From Bacteroidales bacterium (lineage in GTDB: Bacteria > Bacteroidota > Bacteroidia > Bacteroidales > JAADJA01), in the NCBI GenBank assembly GCA_016933115.1, contig JAFGBL010000066.1:1-45334 (forward strand): 45,334 nucleotides of DNA. The letters run 5' to 3'. A program made the position numbers and the translations under genes. Under the pieces are notes generated by a model, which was given only the letters and a program-made list of their open reading frames with translations, was not told the DNA's origin and did no database searches. Positions 7,787-15,486 of the stretch are shown here, in pieces (positions within the stretch are counted from its first letter, which is position 1; every line of letters starts with the position of its first letter).

Positions 7787-8807
7787 CATTCGCAATCTGT
7801 CGAAAAAGTTCGGTACATTTTCATTAGAGGATATCAAGCTTGAGGTGAATACAGGCGAGTACTTTGTATTGCTGGGACCCTCCGGTGCAGGTAAATCATT
7901 GCTGTTTGAAGTGATTGCCGGAATCTATAAACCCGATGCTGGTGAGATTTTTTTAAATGGCAAAGAGATTACAAACATACCTCCTGAAAAAAGGGAAATA
8001 GGGTTGGTTTTCCAGGATAATACGCTGTTCCCACACTTTTCAGTTTTCGAAAATATTGCTTTTCCTTTAAAAACAAAAAAACTCAATCGCAACCAAATCA
8101 GGGAAAAAGTTGAAAATCTGGCTGTTGAACTCTCTATCGGTCATTTATTGGAAAGAACATTGCATTCACTTTCCGGAGGTGAAATCCAAAGGGTTACGCT
8201 TGCCCGGACGCTGGCAGGTGATCCCAAATGCCTTTTGATGGATGAACCGGTTTCGTCGCTGGATGTTCAGCTTCGTGGCGGTATCCTCGAGTTATTGAGA
8301 AAGATCAATCAACAGGGTTTGACGATCCTGCATATCACCCATCATCTGGATGAAGCTGTTTACCAGGCAAACAGGATGGCAATCATCGATAAGGGGAAGA
8401 TCATTCAGATAGGAAAACCTGAAGAAATTTATTCAAAACCGGCCTCTGAATTTGTCGTAAATTTTCTGGGGTATAAAAATGTTTATCCCTTTGAAAAAAT
8501 TTCTGAAGAAAAGATTTCAATTTTAGGGCGTCTGGAAATTAACTTTCCCCAAATCAAGGTTTCAAAAGGCTATGTTGTAATCCCGGACTATGCCATAAAT
8601 ATATTATCAAGTCTGAAAAAAAACTCAAATATTTTTCCTTGCACCATTAAGTCACAACGACATTTTCCGGAGTTTATAGAGCTTGTTATTGATTCCGGAA
8701 TTACACTTATCAAGAAAATTGAAGGAATGTCGGTAAATTTAATAACGGAAGAAAAATTATATGTTTCAATCGATGCAGGCAGTTTGATTTTCCATGATTT
8801 CCAATAA
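7779..8807 (+). CDS. wtpC: Molybdate/tungstate ABC transporter ATP-binding protein (ModC/WtpC-like)
   Basis: 342 aa ABC ATPase. Walker A is GPSGAGKS (33-40), the signature is LSGGEIQRV (about 131), Walker B is CLLMDEPVSSLD (about 147-158) and the switch histidine is in ILHITHH. Residues from about 240 form a poorly conserved C-terminal extension, perhaps a TOBE-like regulatory domain, though no clear molbindin motif (SARN-type) is seen. It is the last gene of the wtp operon, followed 4 bp after its stop by a strong hairpin at 8812-8835. The family is certain; specificity comes from operon context. Confidence 0.93.
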   Translation: MLSIRNLSKKFGTFSLEDIKLEVNTGEYFVLLGPSGAGKSLLFEVIAGIYKPDAGEIFLNGKEITNIPPEKREIGLVFQDNTLFPHFSVFENIAFPLKTKKLNRNQIREKVENLAVELSIGHLLERTLHSLSGGEIQRVTLARTLAGDPKCLLMDEPVSSLDVQLRGGILELLRKINQQGLTILHITHHLDEAVYQANRMAIIDKGKIIQIGKPEEIYSKPASEFVVNFLGYKNVYPFEKISEEKISILGRLEINFPQIKVSKGYVVIPDYAINILSSLKKNSNIFPCTIKSQRHFPEFIELVIDSGITLIKKIEGMSVNLITEEKLYVSIDAGSLIFHDFQ

Positions 8808-8811
8808 AAAA

Positions 8812-8835
8812 GGGATAATCCCCAAGAATTATCCC
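8812..8835. terminator. Bidirectional terminator between wtpC and glyA
   Basis: GGGATAAT (8812-8819) and ATTATCCC (8828-8835) form a perfect 8-bp stem with an 8-nt loop. On the minus strand the stem is followed by TTTTTTATT, and on the plus strand, less closely, by a T-rich stretch (TTATTGTTTTTT). It lies between two convergent genes, so it can end both transcripts. Confidence 0.8.
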
Positions 8836-8855
8836 TCCTGTTAAATTATTGTTTT

Positions 8856-10136
8856 TTAATATGCAAACATTGGGAACTCCGCCATCATTTCATTTACCTG
8901 CTTTTTGATCTTTTGGAGTAAATCTTCATTGTCGATATCGGAAATGATCTGGTCAATATAATCCACGATTACCGGCATGTGTTCTTCCTTCATTCCCCTC
9001 GTGGTTATGGCAGGTGTTCCGATCCTTAAACCGGAGGTTTGGAATGGTGAACGGCTGTCGAACGGGACCATGTTCTTGTTTACGGTAATGTCGGCCAATA
9101 CCAGGGTATTTTCAACTTTTCTACCTGTAATCTCAGGGAATTTATTTCTCAGGTCGATAAGCATCAGGTGATTATCCGTACCGTCTGAAATTACATGGTA
9201 TCCTTTATCCATAAAGGCATTGGACATCACCTCGGCATTTTTCTTCACCTGCTTTATATATTCCCTATATTCGTTGGTCAATGCTTCGCCGAAAGCCACG
9301 GCTTTGGCTGCGATCACATGCTCCAGGGGGCCGCCCTGAATACCGGGGAAAACTCCTGAATCGAAAAGAGAGGACATTTTTCTGATTTCACCCTTGGGTG
9401 TTTTTTTGCCGAATGGATTATCGAAATCCTTACCCATCATAATAATACCTCCCCGTGGCCCCCGGAGAGTCTTATGTGTTGTAGATGTAACCACATGGCA
9501 ATATTTCAGTGGGTCGTTCAGCAATCCAACAGCAATCAGTCCAGCAGGGTGGGCAATATCGGCCATCAGCCAGGCACCTATTTTATCGGCGATTTCGCGC
9601 ATGCGTTTGTAATCCCAGTCGCGGGAATATGCCGAAGCACCTGCAAGGATCAGTTTGGGTTTTTCGCGTAGGGCAACTTCCTCCATTTTGTCATAGTCGA
9701 TGGTGCCGGTTTCTTCCTTCACTTCATAGGCAATGGGATTATACAGGATTCCCGAAGAATTTACAGGAGAACCGTGTGAAAGGTGACCCCCATGCGACAA
9801 ATCGAGTCCCATGAATTTATCACCCGGTTGGAGCAGTGTTAAAAAAACAGCCATATTGGCCTGTGCTCCTGAATGGGGCTGAACATTGGCCCATTCCGCC
9901 CCGAATAATTCTTTTAAACGGTCGATGGCCAGTTGTTCGGTTTCATCCACATGCTGGCAGCCACCATAATATCTCCTTCCGGGGTATCCTTCAGCGTATT
10001 TGTTGGTCATTACCGAACCCATGGCTTCAAGGACCTGGTCGCTCACAAAATTTTCGGATGCGATCAATTCGATACCCTCCATCTGGCGTTTGGTCTCCTT
10101 TTGAAGAATTTCAAAAACTAAAGAATCTCTTTTCAT
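8856..10136 (-). CDS. glyA: Serine hydroxymethyltransferase
   Basis: 426 aa PLP enzyme that interconverts serine and glycine with tetrahydrofolate, supplying one-carbon units in the cytoplasm. Length and motifs are typical: [11 protein letters not shown] (22-32), [14 protein letters not shown] (47-60), [11 protein letters not shown] (about 112-122), the PLP-binding lysine in [13 protein letters not shown] (K222) and [13 protein letters not shown] near residue 372. It appears monocistronic, with its own 154-bp upstream gap shared with a divergent M16 peptidase gene. It ends at the bidirectional hairpin at 8812-8835. Nothing unusual is seen. Confidence 0.97.
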   Translation of the reverse strand: MKRDSLVFEILQKETKRQMEGIELIASENFVSDQVLEAMGSVMTNKYAEGYPGRRYYGGCQHVDETEQLAIDRLKELFGAEWANVQPHSGAQANMAVFLTLLQPGDKFMGLDLSHGGHLSHGSPVNSSGILYNPIAYEVKEETGTIDYDKMEEVALREKPKLILAGASAYSRDWDYKRMREIADKIGAWLMADIAHPAGLIAVGLLNDPLKYCHVVTSTTHKTLRGPRGGIIMMGKDFDNPFGKKTPKGEIRKMSSLFDSGVFPGIQGGPLEHVIAAKAVAFGEALTNEYREYIKQVKKNAEVMSNAFMDKGYHVISDGTDNHLMLIDLRNKFPEITGRKVENTLVLADITVNKNMVPFDSRSPFQTSGLRIGTPAITTRGMKEEHMPVIVDYIDQIISDIDNEDLLQKIKKQVNEMMAEFPMFAY

Positions 10137-10290
10137 GCTAAATATTTTTTATATATCTGATTTAATGCCTGTTTTTACAATGAACAAGCGGCAAAATTAT
10201 AAAATTATTTTAGCCGGCAGCTTTGAATAAAATATTTTTAAGAAATTCATGTTGTGCTATTACATACAGTATTTTTAATATGTTTGCAAT

Positions 10291-11526
10291 ATGATAAATT
10301 TTGACAGGTTTCAACTCGATAACGGACTGAAGGTGATCGTGCACAAGGATGTCTCCACACCCATTGTTGCGGTGAATATCCTCTATGATGTGGGAGCGCG
10401 GGATGAAGATCCCGATAAAACAGGTTTTGCACACCTGTTCGAGCATCTCATGTTTGGCGGATCGGTAAATATCCCCAAATATGATACCCCTTTGGAGGAA
10501 GCGGGTGGAGAAAACAATGCGTTTACAAACAACGACATCACCAACTACTACCTGACCATTCCAAAGCAAAACCTTGAACTGGCCTTCTGGCTGGAATCGG
10601 ATCGTATGCTCGACCTTGCATTTTCGAAAAAAAGCCTGGAAGTGCAACGCCATGTTGTCATCGAGGAATTCAAACAATCGTATTTGAATCAACCTTATGG
10701 TGATGTTTGGCTGCTGCTCAGACCCCTGGCATACAGGGTTCATCCTTATCAGTGGCCTACCATTGGGAAAAAGATTGAGCATATTCAAAACGCAACTATT
10801 GAAGACGTCAGGGCATTTTACAGGAAATATTACAATCCAAACAACGCCATTTTAACGGTGTCGGGAAATGTCGACACAAAAGAGATCGAAATCCTTTCAA
10901 ACAAATGGTTCGGACCCATTCAACCCGGTGATGCCAACAACCGGAACTTACCCAAAGAACCGACGCAAACAGAAGAACGGATTTTGGAAGTCAAAAGGAA
11001 TGTACCGTTTGATTCGATTTACAAGACTTATCACATGTGCAAAAGAACGGATCATGCTTACCATGCAATTGATCTTCTATCGGATATCCTTAGCAATGGT
11101 GATTCTTCCAGGATGTACAGGAGCCTGGTCAAGGAAAAAAAATTATTCAGTGAATTCCATGCCTACATTACCGGCGACCTGGATGAAGGCCTTTTTGTAT
11201 TTACGGGCAAACTGGTAAAAGGTGTGAAAATAGCCGATGCTGATAATGCCATTAATGATGAAATTGAAAAGATCATCAGCAAGCCTATTCATGAAGAGGA
11301 ATTGAAGAAGGTGAAAAATAAAATCGAATCTTCCCTTGAATTTTCAGAGATCGGTGTTCTGAACAAAGCGATCAACCTTACTTATGCTGAATTGCTGGGT
11401 AATGCTGATTTGGTCAACCATGAGAAAGAACTATACCAGGCAGTTACCGTTGAAGAAATGTTGACAACTGCCCGCGAACTTTTCAGGAAAACAAACTGTA
11501 CAAACCTTTACTATTATGCGAATTGA
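10291..11526 (+). CDS. M16-family zinc peptidase, catalytic member
   Basis: 411 aa member of the M16 (pitrilysin/mitochondrial processing peptidase-like) family. The inverted zinc motif HLFEH is at 48-52, with a downstream acidic cluster (VVIEEFK, about 125) for the third zinc ligand. The C-terminal half (about 185-390) is the second M16 fold without metal ligands. No signal peptide is visible, so by itself the protein looks cytoplasmic. The TATGTTTG at 10279-10286 matches the -7 consensus but sits almost on the ATG, so its role is unclear. The gene overlaps the next M16 gene by 11 bp, a typical active/inactive subunit pair. The peptide substrate is unknown. Confidence 0.92.
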   Translation: MINFDRFQLDNGLKVIVHKDVSTPIVAVNILYDVGARDEDPDKTGFAHLFEHLMFGGSVNIPKYDTPLEEAGGENNAFTNNDITNYYLTIPKQNLELAFWLESDRMLDLAFSKKSLEVQRHVVIEEFKQSYLNQPYGDVWLLLRPLAYRVHPYQWPTIGKKIEHIQNATIEDVRAFYRKYYNPNNAILTVSGNVDTKEIEILSNKWFGPIQPGDANNRNLPKEPTQTEERILEVKRNVPFDSIYKTYHMCKRTDHAYHAIDLLSDILSNGDSSRMYRSLVKEKKLFSEFHAYITGDLDEGLFVFTGKLVKGVKIADADNAINDEIEKIISKPIHEEELKKVKNKIESSLEFSEIGVLNKAINLTYAELLGNADLVNHEKELYQAVTVEEMLTTARELFRKTNCTNLYYYAN

Positions 11527-12811
11527 CATGACCGGATTAAACAGGAAAATAGCACCAAAAACCGGATTTGTAGATAACATCAGTTTTATCGATCCTGAAA
11601 AAGCCGAATTAAATAATGGAATTCCGGTTTATATATTCAATTCGGAAGAGCAGGACCTGGTGAAGATCGAATTTTTATTCCGTGCGGGATCCTGGTACCA
11701 GGAAAAACCACTGGTCGCACGGATCACCAATAAAATGCTGAAGGAAGGAACAAGACATTTTACTTCGCATGAAATTGCCGAAAAAATTGACTATTATGGT
11801 GCTCACCTCAACATGTCCACCGACAAAGATATGGGATATGTCTCACTTTATACCCTAAACAAGCATTTGGAACCCACTTTGGAAATCCTGGCTGAAGTGA
11901 TCAAACATCCGGTTTTCCCTGAAAATGAATTCAACAGGATCATCCAAAACAGGAAACAAAAATTTATTGTAAGCAATGAAAAGGTGAGGTTCATAGCCAA
12001 GCGTAAATTTGATGAACTCATTTTCGGTTCACAAAATCCTTACGGTAAAACTTACGAGGTTGAGGACTTTGATAAACTCAATACAGCCGATTTAGCCGAA
12101 TTTCATCGCCTTCATTACCGGCTTTCGGATTGCAGGGTGTTGGTGTCGGGTAAGGTTATGAACCGTCACGTCGATCTGCTCAATAAATTTTTTAACGGAG
12201 AGCCAGTTGGTAATTCTGACAATCATGCTGAACCTGCTGATAATACTATTTCTTCAAACAACCGCATGTTCCATATCGTTAAAAATGATGCCCTGCAATC
12301 AGCGATCAGGATGGGTAAAGTTATGTTCAATAAAACCCACCCCGACTATACCAAACTCAAGATATTAAATACAGTTTTGGGCGGCTATTTCGGCTCGCGG
12401 CTGATGACCAACATCCGCGAAGAAAAGGGATACACTTATGGGATTGGTTCGGCATTGGTCTCACTGCATCATTCAGGATACTTTTTCATTGCTTCCGAAG
12501 TTGGAGCTGATGTTACACAGGATGCTTCCAATGAAATTTACCATGAAATCAGAAAGCTGCAGGAAGAAAAAATCCCGGAAAAGGAACTTGACCTGGTGAG
12601 GAATTACATGTTGGGCGCAATCCTGAGGAATCTCGACGGGGCATTTGCACGTTCGGATAATTTTAAGGAAATCCTCGAATATGGGTTGAATTATAGTTAT
12701 TATAAAAATTTTATTGAAGTCATTAGAAGTATTACCGCCGCTGAATTGCGCGACCTGGCTCAAAAATATCTTGACAGGGAATCATTGTACGAGCTTCGGG
12801 TTGGTAAGTGA
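11516..12811 (+). CDS. M16-family peptidase-like protein, non-catalytic partner
   Basis: Up to 431 aa. The ATG at 11516 overlaps the previous gene by 11 bp; an in-frame ATG at 11528, just after that gene's stop, is an alternative start. The region equivalent to HxxEH reads NKMLKEGTRHFTSHEIAEKI and lacks the zinc ligands. The C-terminal half keeps the R/Y segment SRLMTNIREEKGYTYGIGS (about 300), which binds substrate in M16B heterodimers. It therefore probably pairs with the upstream gene product as the non-catalytic subunit. Such adjacent pairs are common in M16B proteins of bacteria. A signal sequence is not evident. Confidence 0.9.
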   Translation: MRIDMTGLNRKIAPKTGFVDNISFIDPEKAELNNGIPVYIFNSEEQDLVKIEFLFRAGSWYQEKPLVARITNKMLKEGTRHFTSHEIAEKIDYYGAHLNMSTDKDMGYVSLYTLNKHLEPTLEILAEVIKHPVFPENEFNRIIQNRKQKFIVSNEKVRFIAKRKFDELIFGSQNPYGKTYEVEDFDKLNTADLAEFHRLHYRLSDCRVLVSGKVMNRHVDLLNKFFNGEPVGNSDNHAEPADNTISSNNRMFHIVKNDALQSAIRMGKVMFNKTHPDYTKLKILNTVLGGYFGSRLMTNIREEKGYTYGIGSALVSLHHSGYFFIASEVGADVTQDASNEIYHEIRKLQEEKIPEKELDLVRNYMLGAILRNLDGAFARSDNFKEILEYGLNYSYYKNFIEVIRSITAAELRDLAQKYLDRESLYELRVGK

Positions 12812-12896
12812 TACATGAAAAAAGGCTATTGTTCGTTATAAATATCTGGTGAGAAACTATAAACATCTCATGAGAATTTCCAAAAGAAAATATCCT

Positions 12897-14087
12897 ATGA
12901 TCAAGATTCACAATCATGGTCTGATCCTTTTGATAATATTGATGACTTTCAAACTGCAGCCTGGATTAACCCAGGTTGATGCCGGAGAGGACATCACCAT
13001 CAGTGCCGGTCTTCCTGTTAGCCTTAATGGGATATATGAAGGGCTTTTCGGGATACCGGTTTCCGCACAGGATGATTATTTTGTCGGACCTTTTCAGATC
13101 GGATTTTCATTTTCTTATTTTGAAGAAAATTTTACCTTATTTGCTATCGGACCAAATGGGTTACTTAGTTTTGAAGTTCCTGATATTATTGGATTCAGTC
13201 ATTGGGATCCGGCCACCATTCCAACACCTGAATACCCCAAAACCATCATGGGTCCTTACCAGGACCTGTTCAGCAGGCCGGTAGCAGAGCATAGCCAGTA
13301 TATTTATTACGCCACAACAGGTTCGGAGCCGAACCGCAAGTTGATCGTCGGTTGGTGTGAAGCGCCCATGTACTCATGCGAAGATGAAAAAGCAACCTTT
13401 CAAATAGTCCTGAACGAATCGGACAGCTCTATCATGAACCACATCATTGCAAAGCCGGCTTGTGAGACCAATGTTGGCAACCGTGCTACCCAGGGTTTAA
13501 ATTTTGATGATAATACGGGTATTGCCGTCGACCAGCGAAACAGTACTTCGTGGACAGCTTTTGGCGAAACATGGATCTACAGACAGGACAATTACGGTTC
13601 GTATGAGATCGAACAAATAGATTTTCAGCCTGAAGTGATCGTTCCACAGGGCAAACTCGACTGGGCATGGTATAAGGACAGCCCTGGCGGTGAATTGATC
13701 AGCAGCAGCCGGTCGACGGTGGTTCACCCGATGGAGAGCACCCGGTATTATGTTGAGATAACCTGCTGCGGTGGCGTTAAATATGTAGATGATATTTACG
13801 TTAAGGTAATTCCGGTTCCCAATGCCTTTAACCCGAATAGCCAAGTTGAAAAAAACCGCGAATTCAAATTTTTTACTGACAATACCGACCTGGTTTCAAA
13901 TTTCAGGATGTACATCTATAATCGCTGGGGACAACAGGTATTTGAAACTTTCGACATGACCGAGGGATGGAATGGTGAATCGAGCGGAAAACCGTGCAAT
14001 CCGGGCGTTTACGTGTGGATTGTTTACTTCCGGGGTCCTGACGGAGAAGAAGTTGCCAATAAAGGGACCGTGACCCTGCTGAGATAA
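12897..14087 (+). CDS. Secreted protein with type IX secretion type B C-terminal sorting domain
   Basis: The track ORF begins at a GTG (12849), but the ATG at 12897 (MIKIHNHGLILLIILM) gives a normal signal peptide ending near LTQ; ATG 12870 is another option. The mature protein starts with a PKD/SprB-like strand (VDAGEDITISAGLPVSLNG). Then comes a beta-sandwich stretch containing FAIGPNGLLSF, a cysteine-rich middle, and a C-terminal gliding-motility-associated domain: PNAFNPNSQ, YIYNRWGQQVFET, GWNGESSGKPCNPGVYVW and a final GTVTLLR. This tail is the type B T9SS signal (TIGR04131-like), so the protein is likely exported across the outer membrane and kept on the surface or released. The function of the body is unknown. 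A terminator follows. Confidence 0.85.
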   Translation: MIKIHNHGLILLIILMTFKLQPGLTQVDAGEDITISAGLPVSLNGIYEGLFGIPVSAQDDYFVGPFQIGFSFSYFEENFTLFAIGPNGLLSFEVPDIIGFSHWDPATIPTPEYPKTIMGPYQDLFSRPVAEHSQYIYYATTGSEPNRKLIVGWCEAPMYSCEDEKATFQIVLNESDSSIMNHIIAKPACETNVGNRATQGLNFDDNTGIAVDQRNSTSWTAFGETWIYRQDNYGSYEIEQIDFQPEVIVPQGKLDWAWYKDSPGGELISSSRSTVVHPMESTRYYVEITCCGGVKYVDDIYVKVIPVPNAFNPNSQVEKNREFKFFTDNTDLVSNFRMYIYNRWGQQVFETFDMTEGWNGESSGKPCNPGVYVWIVYFRGPDGEEVANKGTVTLLR

Positions 14088-14092
14088 AAAAA

Positions 14093-14111
14093 GGCCTCAT
14101 TTTGTGAGGCC
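14093..14111. terminator. Terminator after the T9SS-sorted protein gene
   Basis: GGCCTCA (14093-14099) and TGAGGCC (14105-14111) form a perfect 7-bp stem with a TTTTG loop. It is preceded by a run of A (ATAAAAAAA) and followed by TTCATTTATAA. It sits between convergent genes, and the A-run gives a T-tract for the minus-strand ompH transcript, so it may act in both directions. Confidence 0.75.
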
Positions 14112-14123
14112 CTTCATTTATAA

Positions 14124-14648
14124 TTATGGGGTAGATTTTGTAATTTTTAACTTGGCTTTTACCAAATCCATTATGTCATCACTTGGTTTGGCATACAAAA
14201 GCAATCCCTCCGTACTGTTAAAAATATAAGTATAACCGCTTTCTTTTGCCACATCTTCTACGGCTTTCTTAGCCATCTCAATGATCGGACTGGTGAGTTC
14301 AGCCTCCTTGCTTTGTAAATCCTGAGTTGCCTGCGTTTCAAAAGCATCCAAACGTTCCCTCAGGTCATTGATTTCTGCTTCTTTGGTTTGACGAATGATA
14401 GCGGACATTCCTTCGGCATTGGCCTGGTAATCCATGAACTTGTTCTCCAATTCGGTTTGCATGGCTGCATACTGTTCCTGAACCGATTTGTTATAATCAT
14501 CGAAAACCTTTTTTACCGAATCCAGTCCCGGCATCATGCTGTATAATTTTGCAAAATCAATATGTCCGAACTTGTTGCCACCCTGGGCGAAGCTATTTGA
14601 ACCCGAAAAAAGAAGAATAACAAATAAAATTGTGAATAATTTTTTCAT
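14124..14648 (-). CDS. OmpH/Skp-family periplasmic chaperone (copy 1)
   Basis: 174 aa from the ATG at 14648 (MKKLFTILFVILLFSGSNSFAQ), a signal peptide; the 13 residues that the track ORF adds upstream are unlikely to be translated. The mature part begins GHIDFAKLYSMMPGLD. A long charged coiled coil (about 45-130) and a final beta segment follow (YTYIFNSTEGLLLYAKPSDDIMDLVKAKL), the Skp/OmpH plan (PF03938). It should hold unfolded outer-membrane proteins in the periplasm for BamA. A second, longer paralogue lies 86 bp upstream and bamA precedes that, all on one strand, a usual Bacteroidota order. Confidence 0.9.
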   Translation of the reverse strand: MKKLFTILFVILLFSGSNSFAQGGNKFGHIDFAKLYSMMPGLDSVKKVFDDYNKSVQEQYAAMQTELENKFMDYQANAEGMSAIIRQTKEAEINDLRERLDAFETQATQDLQSKEAELTSPIIEMAKKAVEDVAKESGYTYIFNSTEGLLLYAKPSDDIMDLVKAKLKITKSTP

Positions 14649-14734
14649 TTCTGTTTGTTGTTTATTACTTTGTAAAACGAGGCGCAAATGTATGAATTTA
14701 ATTGAAATGCCAATAAATATTTTCTCTCAGAAAA

Positions 14735-15391
14735 CTATTTTTTCTCTCCCTTTTTTACCGGCCCCGGTGATGAACTTCCGGGCCTTGTGGGCGGTTGTTG
14801 CTGATTGCGTTGTTCCTGAGGATTCTGTTCAGCCGGCTGGTAATCTTTGTGCACCCGGTCTTCTTTCCGCACGGTTCCCAGCAGGGCGCCTACATTATCC
14901 AATACATCATCGCTGATATCGAATTTTGAATTGACAAATAAAAGTGTGAGGCTGCCGGCTTTGTCAAAGACAAAAGCGTAATTTTTTTCTGTGGCAATCT
15001 CTTCGATGGCATTGTAAATCTTTTCCTGAATGGGTTTTACCAACTCTTCCCGCTTCAGGAATAAATCCCCATCAACGCCGAAACGTTGCCTTTGCAGATT
15101 CCTGGCTTCTTCCTCCATTTGATGTATCTCTTCCAATCGCTTGTTTTTCACATCTTCAGGCATCAATACGGCTTCGGCCTGGTAAGTTTTATATTTCCGA
15201 TCAATTTCCTGGTACTTTTCTTCGATTTCTTCCTGGTACGATTTGGATAACTCATCCAGTTGATTCTGTGCATCCTTATATTCGGGGATATTATCGAGAA
15301 TATATTCTGAATCGACGTAAGCATATTTCTGGCTGAAAAGCATCATGCCTGTGAACAGAAAGCAGCTTGTGATCAAGATTTTGAGTTTCAT
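14735..15391 (-). CDS. OmpH/Skp-family periplasmic chaperone (copy 2, proline/glutamine-rich tail)
   Basis: 218 aa. It has a signal peptide (MKLKILITSCFLFTGMMLFSQ), then KYAYVDSEYILDNIPEYKDAQ and a strongly charged coiled coil (about 40-115). The closing segment, KNYAFVFDKAGSLTLLFVNSKFDISDDVL, is typical of OmpH. It differs from copy 1 in a low-complexity tail (about 180-218) rich in Q, P and N and ending in KKGEKK, which is probably disordered. It lies between bamA and copy 1 and is presumably transcribed with them. The role is inferred from the family: a chaperone for outer-membrane protein assembly. Confidence 0.9.
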   Translation of the reverse strand: MKLKILITSCFLFTGMMLFSQKYAYVDSEYILDNIPEYKDAQNQLDELSKSYQEEIEEKYQEIDRKYKTYQAEAVLMPEDVKNKRLEEIHQMEEEARNLQRQRFGVDGDLFLKREELVKPIQEKIYNAIEEIATEKNYAFVFDKAGSLTLLFVNSKFDISDDVLDNVGALLGTVRKEDRVHKDYQPAEQNPQEQRNQQQPPTRPGSSSPGPVKKGEKK

Positions 15392-15486
15392 TTTTACCTC
15401 TTTAAATTTATTTAAAATTAATTCGGACCTATTTAAACAAACGATACAATGGCTGATTCCTTATTTATGCCATTAAATTATTTTCA

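Noticed and set aside
10210-10788. 192-aa minus-strand ORF across the glyA/M16 gap
   Set aside because: Mostly antisense to the M16 zinc-site region, no domain, and would occupy the promoter region of both genes.
12849-12896. N-terminal extension of the T9SS-sorted protein from the GTG at 12849
   Set aside because: It would place 16 polar residues before an otherwise normal signal peptide starting at ATG 12897.
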